64,000 nucleotides of DNA. Origin: Bergeyella porcorum. Its GTDB lineage: Bacteria > Bacteroidota > Bacteroidia > Flavobacteriales > Weeksellaceae. The notes under the pieces were generated by a model. The model was not told where the DNA came from. It saw only the letters and a program-made list of their open reading frames with translations, and made no database searches. Shown piece after piece: positions 42,986 through 50,340 of the stretch. A program made the translations under genes and the position numbers. The stretch lies in the NCBI RefSeq assembly GCF_042427575.1, contig NZ_JBHMFD010000007.1, forward strand, positions 359,054 through 423,053. Reading direction: 5' to 3'. Each line of letters opens with the position of its first letter. The stretch's first letter is position 1.

Positions 42986-43537
42986 TTAATCTTTATAATT
43001 TTGTTTAATATAATCTTCTATCTTCTGTTTGGCATAGTGGTAATTGGTTTTCAGAGTACCTACCGACATATCCAATATTTGGCTCATTTCTTCATAAGGA
43101 AGTTCATCATAATACCGCATAGTAAAGACCAGTTTCTGCTTTTCTGGAAGGCTTTGTATGGCATTTTGCAATAAAATCTGAATATCCTCTGCATCTGCCA
43201 TTGCATTATCTGCTACCAAATTTTGCATATAATATGCTGCATCTTTATCGCTTTTTTGCATTTTTTTCATCTTGTTAAGCTGTTGCAGAGCTTCATTGGT
43301 AGCGATTCTATAAAGCCAAGTGTAAAGCTGGCTGTCTTGCTTGAACTGATGAAAATTTTGGTACGCTTTGATAAAGGTCTCCTGAAGCACATCTTGCGAG
43401 ACATCTTGCACCACCAGAAGCCTCCTAATATGCCAATACAATCTACTCTGATAGGCATCCATCATTGCACGAAGCCCTTTTTCTTTGCTTCGTTCATCCG
43501 CCATCATTGCAATTATTTCTGCGTCTTTTACCTTCAT
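42986..43537 (-). CDS. ECF-type RNA polymerase sigma factor
   Basis: 183 residues. Region 2 is DAYQSRLYWHIRRLLVVQDVSQDVLQETFIKAYQNFHQFKQDSQLYTWLYRIATNEAL (about 26-85), and region 4 is LQNAIQSLPEKQKLVFTMRYYDELPYEEMSQILDMSVGTLKTNYHYAKQKIEDYI (about 122-178). Directs RNA polymerase to stress or envelope promoters. First gene of a three-gene operon with a putative anti-sigma and a Spy-like protein. A 10-bp inverted repeat (43575-43584 with 43597-43606) lies in its upstream region. Confidence 0.93.
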   Translation of the reverse strand: MKVKDAEIIAMMADERSKEKGLRAMMDAYQSRLYWHIRRLLVVQDVSQDVLQETFIKAYQNFHQFKQDSQLYTWLYRIATNEALQQLNKMKKMQKSDKDAAYYMQNLVADNAMADAEDIQILLQNAIQSLPEKQKLVFTMRYYDELPYEEMSQILDMSVGTLKTNYHYAKQKIEDYIKQNYKD

Positions 43538-43574
43538 AGGATGCTATCGTTGGTTGGATTAGATTTTTGTACTA

Positions 43575-43606
43575 AGGTTAAATTAAATTCGCTTTAAATT
43601 TAACCT
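43575..43606. promoter_or_regulatory. Inverted repeat upstream of the ECF operon
   Basis: AGGTTAAATT and AATTTAACCT with a 12-bp spacer, 38 bp upstream of the sigma gene start. A possible operator or promoter structure. Confidence 0.4.
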
Positions 43607-43814
43607 AAATGAATGAAATAGAAAATATTTTGATTTGTGAAATTAAAAAGGTTATTCAAATATTGCCTTTGGTTTGTAAAACAAAGTTATAAATATTTTT
43701 GTATGAATTAATAATATCGTGGATTAATTCAAACTAATGATAATGAAAAAAAGTTTTATGAATCTGATTCACAAAACTTTTTCAAGGATATCTCAATGAT
43801 TTTTTATTCGTAAA

Positions 43815-44885
43815 TTATTTTACAATCATTTTTTTGGTAATAGGTTTATTGTTCTCCGCTGAAAGCATTTTCACAATATAAACTCCTTTTTGCAATGGTG
43901 CTGGAAATTGCTGAGTATTAGTTGCCTGATGAACCAATTTCCCTTCCATACTGAAAATACCGATATGATTAACCTTTTGGCTTATAGAAATCGTTTCGCT
44001 TGGGAACGCTACCGATGGATAGATTGCCAATGTCTCTTCCTTAGCAAAAATATCATTTGTAGAAAGTATTTGTTCTAATCCCCAAGTGTCTTCTGCCTTA
44101 TCTCCACCCCAAATCAAAGTTGCTAAATAAGGATTGTCTATAAATGGATTTCTATTGGTCTGGGTATAAAAAATTTGTTCATTTCTATTTCTTTCAAAAT
44201 CAGATACGGGGTCTTCTATATTCCATTTTAGAAAAAGGTCTGGCATATCTGGTACTTTGTAGATTGTGTTTCCACTTGCTGAAATATTGTTAGCCTTTGT
44301 TCTAGTTCCCCAACGCATATACATATACATAATGATTCTTGCCACATCGCCTTTCCACTCATCTCCTGGATACCAAGTGTTATTAGAGAGGCTTCTGGCA
44401 ATACCTTGGGCATCTTCAAAGATTTTATCTCTGCGGGTAGAGTTGAACGAGCCGTCTGATGCTCTAAGATTATGTGCATCTGAGCCTGCATCTACTTTAT
44501 CTCCTTCCCCTATCAATTTCGGTGTGCCCAATGATTTTGCATAGACATGTTCTCTGTTCCATTTACCTTTGCTGGAACCTCCTCGATGTTTACTTTCTTT
44601 ACTTCTGGTTCTACTAAATTTAGAAGATTCATTACCTGTTTCATAGCCATAGAGCAGCAAAACATTTTTAGGATTTTCTGGGTCTTCATCTGCTCTGTCT
44701 AATACATCCCATACTTTTTTATAACCAATCTCATTATGTGTCCTAGTAATAAGATAGGCAATCTGTTGTTTTATCAATTCTTTGTTTTCTCGGAAGTTTA
44801 CCTCGTTATAATACTGAGGAATCTGAGCCAATAATGAAAATGGTAAGAAAAGTAAAAATAATAAATTTCTGGTCATAATTTTCAA
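43815..44885 (-). CDS. Secreted endonuclease I with T9SS sorting domain
   Basis: 356 residues. Signal peptide (NLLFLLFLPFSLLAQ); endonuclease I/EndA-NucM catalytic region with KWNREHVYAKS (His near residue 113) and GDAHNLRASDGSFNSTRRDK (about 131-150), then GDEWKGDVARIIMYMYMRW. The last 75 residues (AIYPSVAFPSETISIS...GKLVHQ...LQKGVYIVKM...KKMIVK) are a type A T9SS sorting domain, so it is exported across the outer membrane. It degrades extracellular DNA. A second ATG at codon 4 is also possible. The promoter box TAAATTTG is at 44899-44906. Confidence 0.9.
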   Translation of the reverse strand: MKIMTRNLLFLLFLPFSLLAQIPQYYNEVNFRENKELIKQQIAYLITRTHNEIGYKKVWDVLDRADEDPENPKNVLLLYGYETGNESSKFSRTRSKESKHRGGSSKGKWNREHVYAKSLGTPKLIGEGDKVDAGSDAHNLRASDGSFNSTRRDKIFEDAQGIARSLSNNTWYPGDEWKGDVARIIMYMYMRWGTRTKANNISASGNTIYKVPDMPDLFLKWNIEDPVSDFERNRNEQIFYTQTNRNPFIDNPYLATLIWGGDKAEDTWGLEQILSTNDIFAKEETLAIYPSVAFPSETISISQKVNHIGIFSMEGKLVHQATNTQQFPAPLQKGVYIVKMLSAENNKPITKKMIVK

Positions 44886-44898
44886 GTTTTTATATGGG

Positions 44899-44906
44899 CA
44901 AATTTA
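44899..44906 (-). promoter_or_regulatory. -7 box for the endonuclease gene
   Basis: Minus-strand TAAATTTG, 13 bp before the ATG at 44885. Confidence 0.55.
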
Positions 44907-45141
44907 CAAACATTATCTAAGAATTAGAGGTAAAACCAACGTCTAAATATTAATTAATGGTTAAAAATCATATTCTGAAATAGGATTAATGAAATTATGA
45001 TTTGATTGATTGTTATAAATTTAACATTGGGATAATGTTTTTTAATTATTTAGAATATAATTAAATGATTATTTTGTAAAAATGTTTAATATTGGAAAGA
45101 ATTGTATTTAAAGCTAAATTTATCCAGCTATTTTTATTATC

Positions 45142-45149
45142 TATCTTTG
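45142..45149 (+). promoter_or_regulatory. -7 box, leaderless DUF2520 gene
   Basis: TATCTTTG ends 4 nt before the ATG at 45154. Confidence 0.62.
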
Positions 45150-45153
45150 CTGA

Positions 45154-45909
45154 ATGGAAATCATCATCATCGGGACGGGCAATGTAGCCTATCATCTAAC
45201 CAAGGCTTTAATTCAAAATAAAATCCCTGTAAAACAAATCTTTGGAAGAAATGAAAAGGCTTTGGAAATGTTTTCGCAAGAGTTTCAAATTCCTTCTTCT
45301 CACGAGAGGTTAGAATCGGCGGCGTTGTATATTATTGCCGTTAGCGATGCTTCGGTAGAGGAAGTTTCTCGCTATATTACCCAAGAAGATTGTCTTGTGG
45401 CTCATACTTCTGGCTCTTTGCCTAAAGAGGTGCTACAAGGTAACTATCGTAAAGCGTCTTTCTATCCTTTGCAGACTTTTTCAAAAACGAAAGATTTGGA
45501 TTATAGCCAAATTCCTTTCTTCATTGAAACCGAATCAGAAACCGATTTCAACCTATTGGAAAAGTTAGGGAGGAGTATTTCTGAGAAGGTGATGGCAGCC
45601 AACTATGAAAAGCGAAAATACATCCATCTTACAGCGGTATTCTCTTGCAATTTTGTAAATCATCTGTTTTCCATCGCTAAGGAAATATCAGATTCCCAGC
45701 AGATTCCTTTTGATTTTTTTCTTCCATTGATTGATGAAACGGTGGAGAAAATCCATCATCTTCATCCTAAAGAGGCTCAAACGGGACCTGCAGTAAGAAA
45801 TGATAAACGCGTTCTATCACTTCACGAAGTATTGTTAGCAGATTCAGAATACTTGGAACTATACCAAATGCTGAATGCCTCCATCCAGAAAATGTATCGG
45901 TTGGAATAA
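45154..45909 (+). CDS. DUF2520 Rossmann-fold protein (ProC/F420-like)
   Basis: 251 residues. N-terminal dinucleotide-binding loop IIIGTGNVAYHLTKAL (residues 3-18), then an IIAVSDASVEEVSRYI/VAHTSGSLPKEVL segment and a helical C-terminal domain containing YEKRKYIHLTAVFSCNFVNHLFSIAKE, HPKEAQTGPAVRNDK. These are the two domains of the DUF2520 family, related to pyrroline-5-carboxylate reductase-like proteins. Substrate unknown. Monocistronic. Confidence 0.88.
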   Translation: MEIIIIGTGNVAYHLTKALIQNKIPVKQIFGRNEKALEMFSQEFQIPSSHERLESAALYIIAVSDASVEEVSRYITQEDCLVAHTSGSLPKEVLQGNYRKASFYPLQTFSKTKDLDYSQIPFFIETESETDFNLLEKLGRSISEKVMAANYEKRKYIHLTAVFSCNFVNHLFSIAKEISDSQQIPFDFFLPLIDETVEKIHHLHPKEAQTGPAVRNDKRVLSLHEVLLADSEYLELYQMLNASIQKMYRLE

Positions 45910-45971
45910 TTTTTTTTCAAAAAAAGTGTAACAAAGTAAAACTACAAGCTACTAATAGAGAAAAATCTGTT

Positions 45972-46859
45972 ATGAAAAAAATATTTGCAGCTTGTTTTTT
46001 GGCTATGGCATTTCTTATTAATGCACAAACAACGGCTAATAGATTCTTCTATGAACTGACTTATAAACCTGGTAAGGAATCTGATTCTATTCATAAAACA
46101 ATGACCATCTTAGATGTAGTGAAAGATAAATCTATCTACCAAGATTATCTAATGGTTTCGCAAGATTCTCTTTTAAAAGCAGAGGTGGAGCAGATGATGA
46201 AATCTGGAGCTTTCAAAGACCTTTCTAAAACCATCAAGCAGCCTAAATTTGCATACAAAGTTACCAAGACTTATCCTAATATGGAGGTTACTTACACCGA
46301 AAATATTCTACAAGATAAAGTGTCTTATCAAGAGCAATTGAAACTAGATTGGAAAGTGAATCCAGAAAAAGCTCAGATAGGAGAGTATAAGGCACAAAAG
46401 GCTACCACTTCATTTGGAGGAAGAGAATGGACGGCGTGGTTCTCTACGGATATTCCGTTTCAAGATGGGCCATATAAATTTCACGGATTGCCAGGGCTTA
46501 TCGTAAAAGTGGAAGATAGCGAAAAACACTACTCTTGGGAGTTGAAAGGTAATAAAAAAGAGGCTAACTATGAAGAAGAATCTTACTCTGAGAAGATGAT
46601 GAAGCAATTCTATGGAAGCAAAGGCAATGCCTTGAATGTGAGCAGAGAACGCTTTGAGCAGTTGTATGAAAACTACAAGAAGGACCCTTTTGGAAGCATC
46701 AGAAGCCAGATTGCTCAGATTCCAGCGGAAGCTAAAATGCCAGATGGAACTTCTATGGCTCAGCTATTGAAAGACCAAGAAGCGAAGCTAAAACAATACC
46801 TCAATGAGAATAACAATCCTGTAGAGCGTACCTCTCCTAAAGGCAAAGGGAAAAAATAG
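45972..46859 (+). CDS. GLPGLI family protein
   Basis: 295 residues with a signal peptide (KKIFAACFLAMAFLINAQ). The family signature FHGLPGLIVKVEDSEKHYSWEL is present near residues 174-195, after the conserved YKAQKATTSFGGREWTAWFSTDIPF. The C-terminal 40 residues are Lys/Asn-rich. Function unknown, confined to Bacteroidota. A related gene runs off the left edge of the window. Confidence 0.95.
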   Translation: MKKIFAACFLAMAFLINAQTTANRFFYELTYKPGKESDSIHKTMTILDVVKDKSIYQDYLMVSQDSLLKAEVEQMMKSGAFKDLSKTIKQPKFAYKVTKTYPNMEVTYTENILQDKVSYQEQLKLDWKVNPEKAQIGEYKAQKATTSFGGREWTAWFSTDIPFQDGPYKFHGLPGLIVKVEDSEKHYSWELKGNKKEANYEEESYSEKMMKQFYGSKGNALNVSRERFEQLYENYKKDPFGSIRSQIAQIPAEAKMPDGTSMAQLLKDQEAKLKQYLNENNNPVERTSPKGKGKK

Positions 46860-46885
46860 ATTTCATATTCATAAATTATAAATGG

Positions 46886-46921
46886 AAAGAGATGGGAAAA
46901 TTGTTTCCTGTCTCTTTTTTT
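46886..46921 (+). terminator. Terminator after the GLPGLI gene
   Basis: AGAGATGGGAAA pairs with TTTCCTGTCTCT (with mismatches at the TG pairs); T7 follows. Confidence 0.7.
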
Positions 46922-47017
46922 ATTGGAGGGCTTTGGAGATAGCATCAAAGCTTAAAGAAGAATATTTTTTCTGTTTTGAAGGTAGTGCTGAGAAAGGAAA
47001 ACCATATACTACTAGTG

Positions 47018-47345
47018 TTATTGGTAATTTTGATTACATTGTGATTTTAAATTTTTTATTAAAGTTTTCATCCTACTATTTTGTTCGTTATTCAGGGATT
47101 GTTGTCCTATTATGTTTGATATTTCGTCTAAACATTCAGAAACTGTAAATCTAAAATCTGAAAGTTCTTTCTCAACTTCTTTAATTTCATTTTGATATAT
47201 GTTTCTATATCTATTATCAATCATGCTCTCAAATTCTTTACGATTTATATGTTCGTTTTCTTGTAATTTACGAATGTCTTCGTTTTTTTTCTTCATAACT
47301 TGCGATTTCGCTTTTTAGATTCCTGATTTCATCCTAAATTCCATT
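47018..47345 (-). pseudogene. Decayed coiled-coil gene beside the IS30 copy
   Basis: A 92-codon frame (47296 to 47018) encodes a Glu/Asn-rich coiled-coil protein (RKLQENEHINRKEFESMIDNRYRNIYQNEIKEVEKEL). A coherent frame of the same character continues upstream (DEIRNLKSEIASYEEK, 47333-47286) but is shifted at an eight-A run (47283-47290 on the minus strand), then meets a TAG. The IS30 left end lies 4 bp beyond 47345. A gene cut by the insertion and then frameshifted is inferred. The plus-strand stretch 46930-47043 may hold another fragment. Function unknown. Confidence 0.55.
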
Positions 47346-47348
47346 AGT

Positions 47349-48495
47349 AAGTGCAATTTTTGGGATAGATTTTCTCTCTTTTGAATGTAGGCGTAGTCGA
47401 AATGAAAAAGAGAGAAAGTAGAAAAACTTTCTCTCTTGAAGAAAATGTTATATCTTAGTTCAATAACAACAAAAAACAATGGGATACAAACATTTAACTT
47501 TGGAGCAAAGGTATGAAATAAAAGCTTATCTGAAATGCAATAAATCTCAAAAATTTATTGCCGAGCAATTGGGGGTGTCCGAAAGTTGCATCAGCAGGGA
47601 ACTTCGGCGTAATAAACTCAAAAGAGGAGGTTACAATGCAGAAAAAGCCCAAGAACAAGCCAACATTCGTAAAGAGAGGTTTGCCGTAAACCGAAAGTTT
47701 ACCCCAAAAATAAAAGCTTTTGTAGAAGAAAAAATAAGGCAGGAACAATGGTCGCCAGAGCAGATTGTGGGGTATTGTAAAAGACATAATATCAATATGG
47801 TAAGTATTGAAAGAATTTATCAATACATCCGAAAAGACAAGAAAGAAGGGGGGAATTTGTACCAAAATCTTCGCCATCAGCTCAAGCATAGAAAACGCCC
47901 TGTATCAGGCAAGCACGAAGTGATTAAAAACAAAAAAAGCATTGATTTGCGTCCAGAGATTGTTTTAAGCAATGAAGAATTTGGGCATTTTGAAGTAGAT
48001 TTAATCGTCGGGGCAGAACATAAAGAAGCGATTTTGACCATCGTAGAAAGAAAGACAAAATTTTTAATAATGAGGAAGTTAAGTAGTAAAAACGCCAAAA
48101 ATTTAGCCCAAGCGATGGTAGAGGCTTTGCTTCCTTATAAAGATTTTGTCAAAACCATTACAAGCGATAATGGATTGGAGTTTTATGAACATCAGTATAT
48201 TAGTAAAAAATTAGAGTGTGATTTTTATTTTGCACATCCTTATTGCTCTTGGGAGCGAGGATTGAATGAAAATACCAATGGACTTATTCGGCAATATATC
48301 CCGAAAGGTACTTATTTTGAGAAAGTTAACAAAGAAACAATAAAAGAAATACAGCATAAAATTAACCGTAGACCTAGAACTGCGAAGCACATCACGAACA
48401 CCTTATTTCAATAACAATAAAAAGTGAGTATTAACATTAGATTTTGAGGAGCCTAAAAGTTTATTCTATAAATTTGTAATCTAAAAATTGCACTT
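47349..48495 (+). mobile_element. IS30-family insertion sequence (copy 1, 1147 bp)
   Basis: Bounded by inverted ends AAGTGCAATTTTT (47349-47361) and AAAAATTGCACTT (48483-48495). It contains one transposase gene. Native length without the 52-bp insert would be 1095 bp. Copy 2 remnant at 63269-63750. Confidence 0.85.
47479..48414 (+). CDS. IS30-family transposase, C-terminus altered by a 52-bp insertion
   Basis: 311 residues. HTH domain (YKHLTLEQRYEIKAYLKCNKSQKFIAEQLGVSESCISRELRRN, residues 2-45) and DDE core: FGHFEVDLIVG, TITSDNGLEF and SWERGLNENTNGLIRQYIP. After INRRPR the normal end (LTLDFEEPKSLFYKFVI in copy 2) is replaced by TAKHITNTLFQ and a stop, because 52 bp at 48379-48430 are absent from copy 2. 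Catalytic residues are intact, so activity is uncertain rather than excluded. Confidence 0.9.
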   Translation: MGYKHLTLEQRYEIKAYLKCNKSQKFIAEQLGVSESCISRELRRNKLKRGGYNAEKAQEQANIRKERFAVNRKFTPKIKAFVEEKIRQEQWSPEQIVGYCKRHNINMVSIERIYQYIRKDKKEGGNLYQNLRHQLKHRKRPVSGKHEVIKNKKSIDLRPEIVLSNEEFGHFEVDLIVGAEHKEAILTIVERKTKFLIMRKLSSKNAKNLAQAMVEALLPYKDFVKTITSDNGLEFYEHQYISKKLECDFYFAHPYCSWERGLNENTNGLIRQYIPKGTYFEKVNKETIKEIQHKINRRPRTAKHITNTLFQ

Positions 48496-48559
48496 GGGGG
48501 TTGAATGTGCCTCACATAGCAATTACCTCACTTACCAAGCGTATTGTAAAAAATTATAT

Positions 48560-48567
48560 TAAATTTG
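48560..48567 (+). promoter_or_regulatory. -7 box for the PSP1/ricT-like gene
   Basis: TAAATTTG, 32 bp before the ATG at 48600 and just outside the IS30 right end. Confidence 0.58.
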
Positions 48568-48599
48568 CAGGAATAAACTTTTTTAAAAATTAAATAAAT

Positions 48600-49871
48600 A
48601 TGAGTTGTGGATGCAAAACATCCGGCGATTCTACCCATTCTTGCGGTACTAAATCCGCCACGGGATGCAGCAGTGTAGATACCTGTGGCAATAGCTATAA
48701 ATTAAGCGTTTTTGACTGGCTTTCTAATGTGAAAAGCCCTGCCAAAAGCAACGAGGAAGATTATGTAGAGGTAAGATTTAAGAATGAGAGAAAGTGTTTC
48801 TTTAAGAATACCAATAAGCTTTCCCTCGGTATCGGTAGTATTGTAACGGTAGAATCTAGCCCTGGGCACGATGTGGGCGTAGTAAGCCTTACGGGAAGTT
48901 TGGTAAAAATCCAAATGAAGAAAAAAAACTTTCCCGAAAACCAAGCCTTGAAAATATACAGAATTGCCAATCAAAAAGACATTGAAACTTGGCAAGAAGC
49001 CAGAAAAAGAGAAGACAGCGTAAAAAAAGATGCTAGAGCCATTGCGGAAAGACTCGGGTTAGAAATGAAAATTACCGATGTAGAGTTCCAAGGCGATGGC
49101 GGAAAAGCCACTTTTTATTATACCGCAGATAGCCGTGTGGATTTCCGATTGCTAATCAAAGAATTTGCCAATATTTTTCGTACCAAGATTGATATGAAAC
49201 AAATTGGTTTCAGGCAGGAAGCCGCGAAAATTGGCGGTATTGGCTCTTGCGGTAGAGAGTTGTGTTGCTCCTCTTGGCTTACAGACTTCAGATCAGTGAA
49301 TACCAACGCTGCCAGATATCAGCAGCTCAGCATCAACCCTCAGAAACTGGCAGGTCAATGTGGCAAACTCAAGTGTTGCCTCAATTTTGAGCTGGATAGC
49401 TATCTCGATACTTTGGCGGATTTTCCTTCCTCCAATACCACTTTGGATACCGAAAAAGGAAAAGCCTTCTGTATAAAAATAGATGTCTTCAAAAAGAAAA
49501 TGTGGTTTGCTTATGCTGATAACCCTATTGCTTGGCACGGTATTGACATTCAGAAAGTAAAAGAAGAAATTCAGAAAAATAAAAAAGGACAAAAAACCAC
49601 CTCCCTAGAAGAGTTGGTTAGCGAAAACGCATCGGTTCTAAAAACGGTAGATTTGATTCAGGAGAACAATCCTAATAGGTTTGATAAAAAGAAAAAGAAC
49701 AATAGGAAACCTAAACGGGAAGCAAAATCTGGAGATACCCGAAAAAGCGAACCTGAAAAAAATACCAAACCCAAACAAGACAGAAAACCCAACGCAGAAG
49801 GCGGAAAACCACAGCAGAAAAACCGAAAAAACTATCGGAAACCAAAACCTAAATCCAACAATAATGAGTAA
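48600..49871 (+). CDS. PSP1-domain protein (RicT/YaaT-like)
   Basis: 423 residues. The N-terminus is Cys-rich (CGCKTSG, CGTKS, CSS, CGNS). The PSP1 domain contains SCGRELCCSSWLTDF (about residues 216-229) and QCGKLKCCLNFELD (about 258-270), the Cys pattern that binds an Fe-S cluster in the Bacillus RicT complex. The C-terminal 70 residues are Lys/Asn/Pro-rich and disordered. In Bacillus, RicT helps RNase Y processing; here the role is unknown. It overlaps gldH by 8 bp. Confidence 0.9.
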   Translation: MSCGCKTSGDSTHSCGTKSATGCSSVDTCGNSYKLSVFDWLSNVKSPAKSNEEDYVEVRFKNERKCFFKNTNKLSLGIGSIVTVESSPGHDVGVVSLTGSLVKIQMKKKNFPENQALKIYRIANQKDIETWQEARKREDSVKKDARAIAERLGLEMKITDVEFQGDGGKATFYYTADSRVDFRLLIKEFANIFRTKIDMKQIGFRQEAAKIGGIGSCGRELCCSSWLTDFRSVNTNAARYQQLSINPQKLAGQCGKLKCCLNFELDSYLDTLADFPSSNTTLDTEKGKAFCIKIDVFKKKMWFAYADNPIAWHGIDIQKVKEEIQKNKKGQKTTSLEELVSENASVLKTVDLIQENNPNRFDKKKKNNRKPKREAKSGDTRKSEPEKNTKPKQDRKPNAEGGKPQQKNRKNYRKPKPKSNNNE

Positions 49872-50340
49872 AGTATTAGCGTTACTGATGCCGTTATGCT
49901 TGCTTGTGAGCTGCCAGCTGACAGAGGAAGATGTGTACATCCATTCCCTCAATGGCGTTTGGGAACAGAAGGCTATTCAAAAATTTAATTTTGAAATCAC
50001 TGATGTCCAAAATCCTAAAAATATTATCTTTGTTGTAAGAAATAACAACGATTATCCCTATAGTAATCTGCGTCTTTTCAGCCGATTGTATGAGAAAAAC
50101 CAAAAAAATCCAATAGTGGATACGCTCAATTATATCCTTGCACAGCCCAATGGTGCGTGGATAGGCAGCGGTTTTGGAGATACTAAGGAGACCTTGTTTC
50201 AGTATAAAATGGATTATCAGTTTCCGAAAAATGGAACTTATACCATAGAAATACAACACGCGATGAGACAAGATACCCTGAAAGGAATAGAAGATTTGGG
50301 AATAAAAATAGAACCAGCTAAAACCTACAATGGAAAATAA
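49864..50340 (+). CDS. gldH: Gliding motility lipoprotein GldH
   Basis: 158 residues from ATG 49864 (MSKVLALLMPLCLLVSC), which begins inside the end of the PSP1 gene. A lipoprotein signal ends LVSC (Cys17). The remaining beta-sandwich-like sequence (NPKNIIFVVRNNNDYPYSNLRLF... YKMDYQFPKNGTYTIEIQHAMR) matches GldH, needed for Bacteroidota gliding and T9SS function in Flavobacterium. In non-gliding relatives it is retained for secretion. It ends with an 11-bp overlap with the PBP1A gene. Confidence 0.9.
   Translation: MSKVLALLMPLCLLVSCQLTEEDVYIHSLNGVWEQKAIQKFNFEITDVQNPKNIIFVVRNNNDYPYSNLRLFSRLYEKNQKNPIVDTLNYILAQPNGAWIGSGFGDTKETLFQYKMDYQFPKNGTYTIEIQHAMRQDTLKGIEDLGIKIEPAKTYNGK

Noticed and set aside
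46882..47148. 88-codon plus-strand ORF after the GLPGLI gene
   Set aside because: Starts inside a terminator hairpin and overlaps the minus-strand gene; residues around ALEIASKLKEEYFF could be a fragment, but there is not enough to call it.
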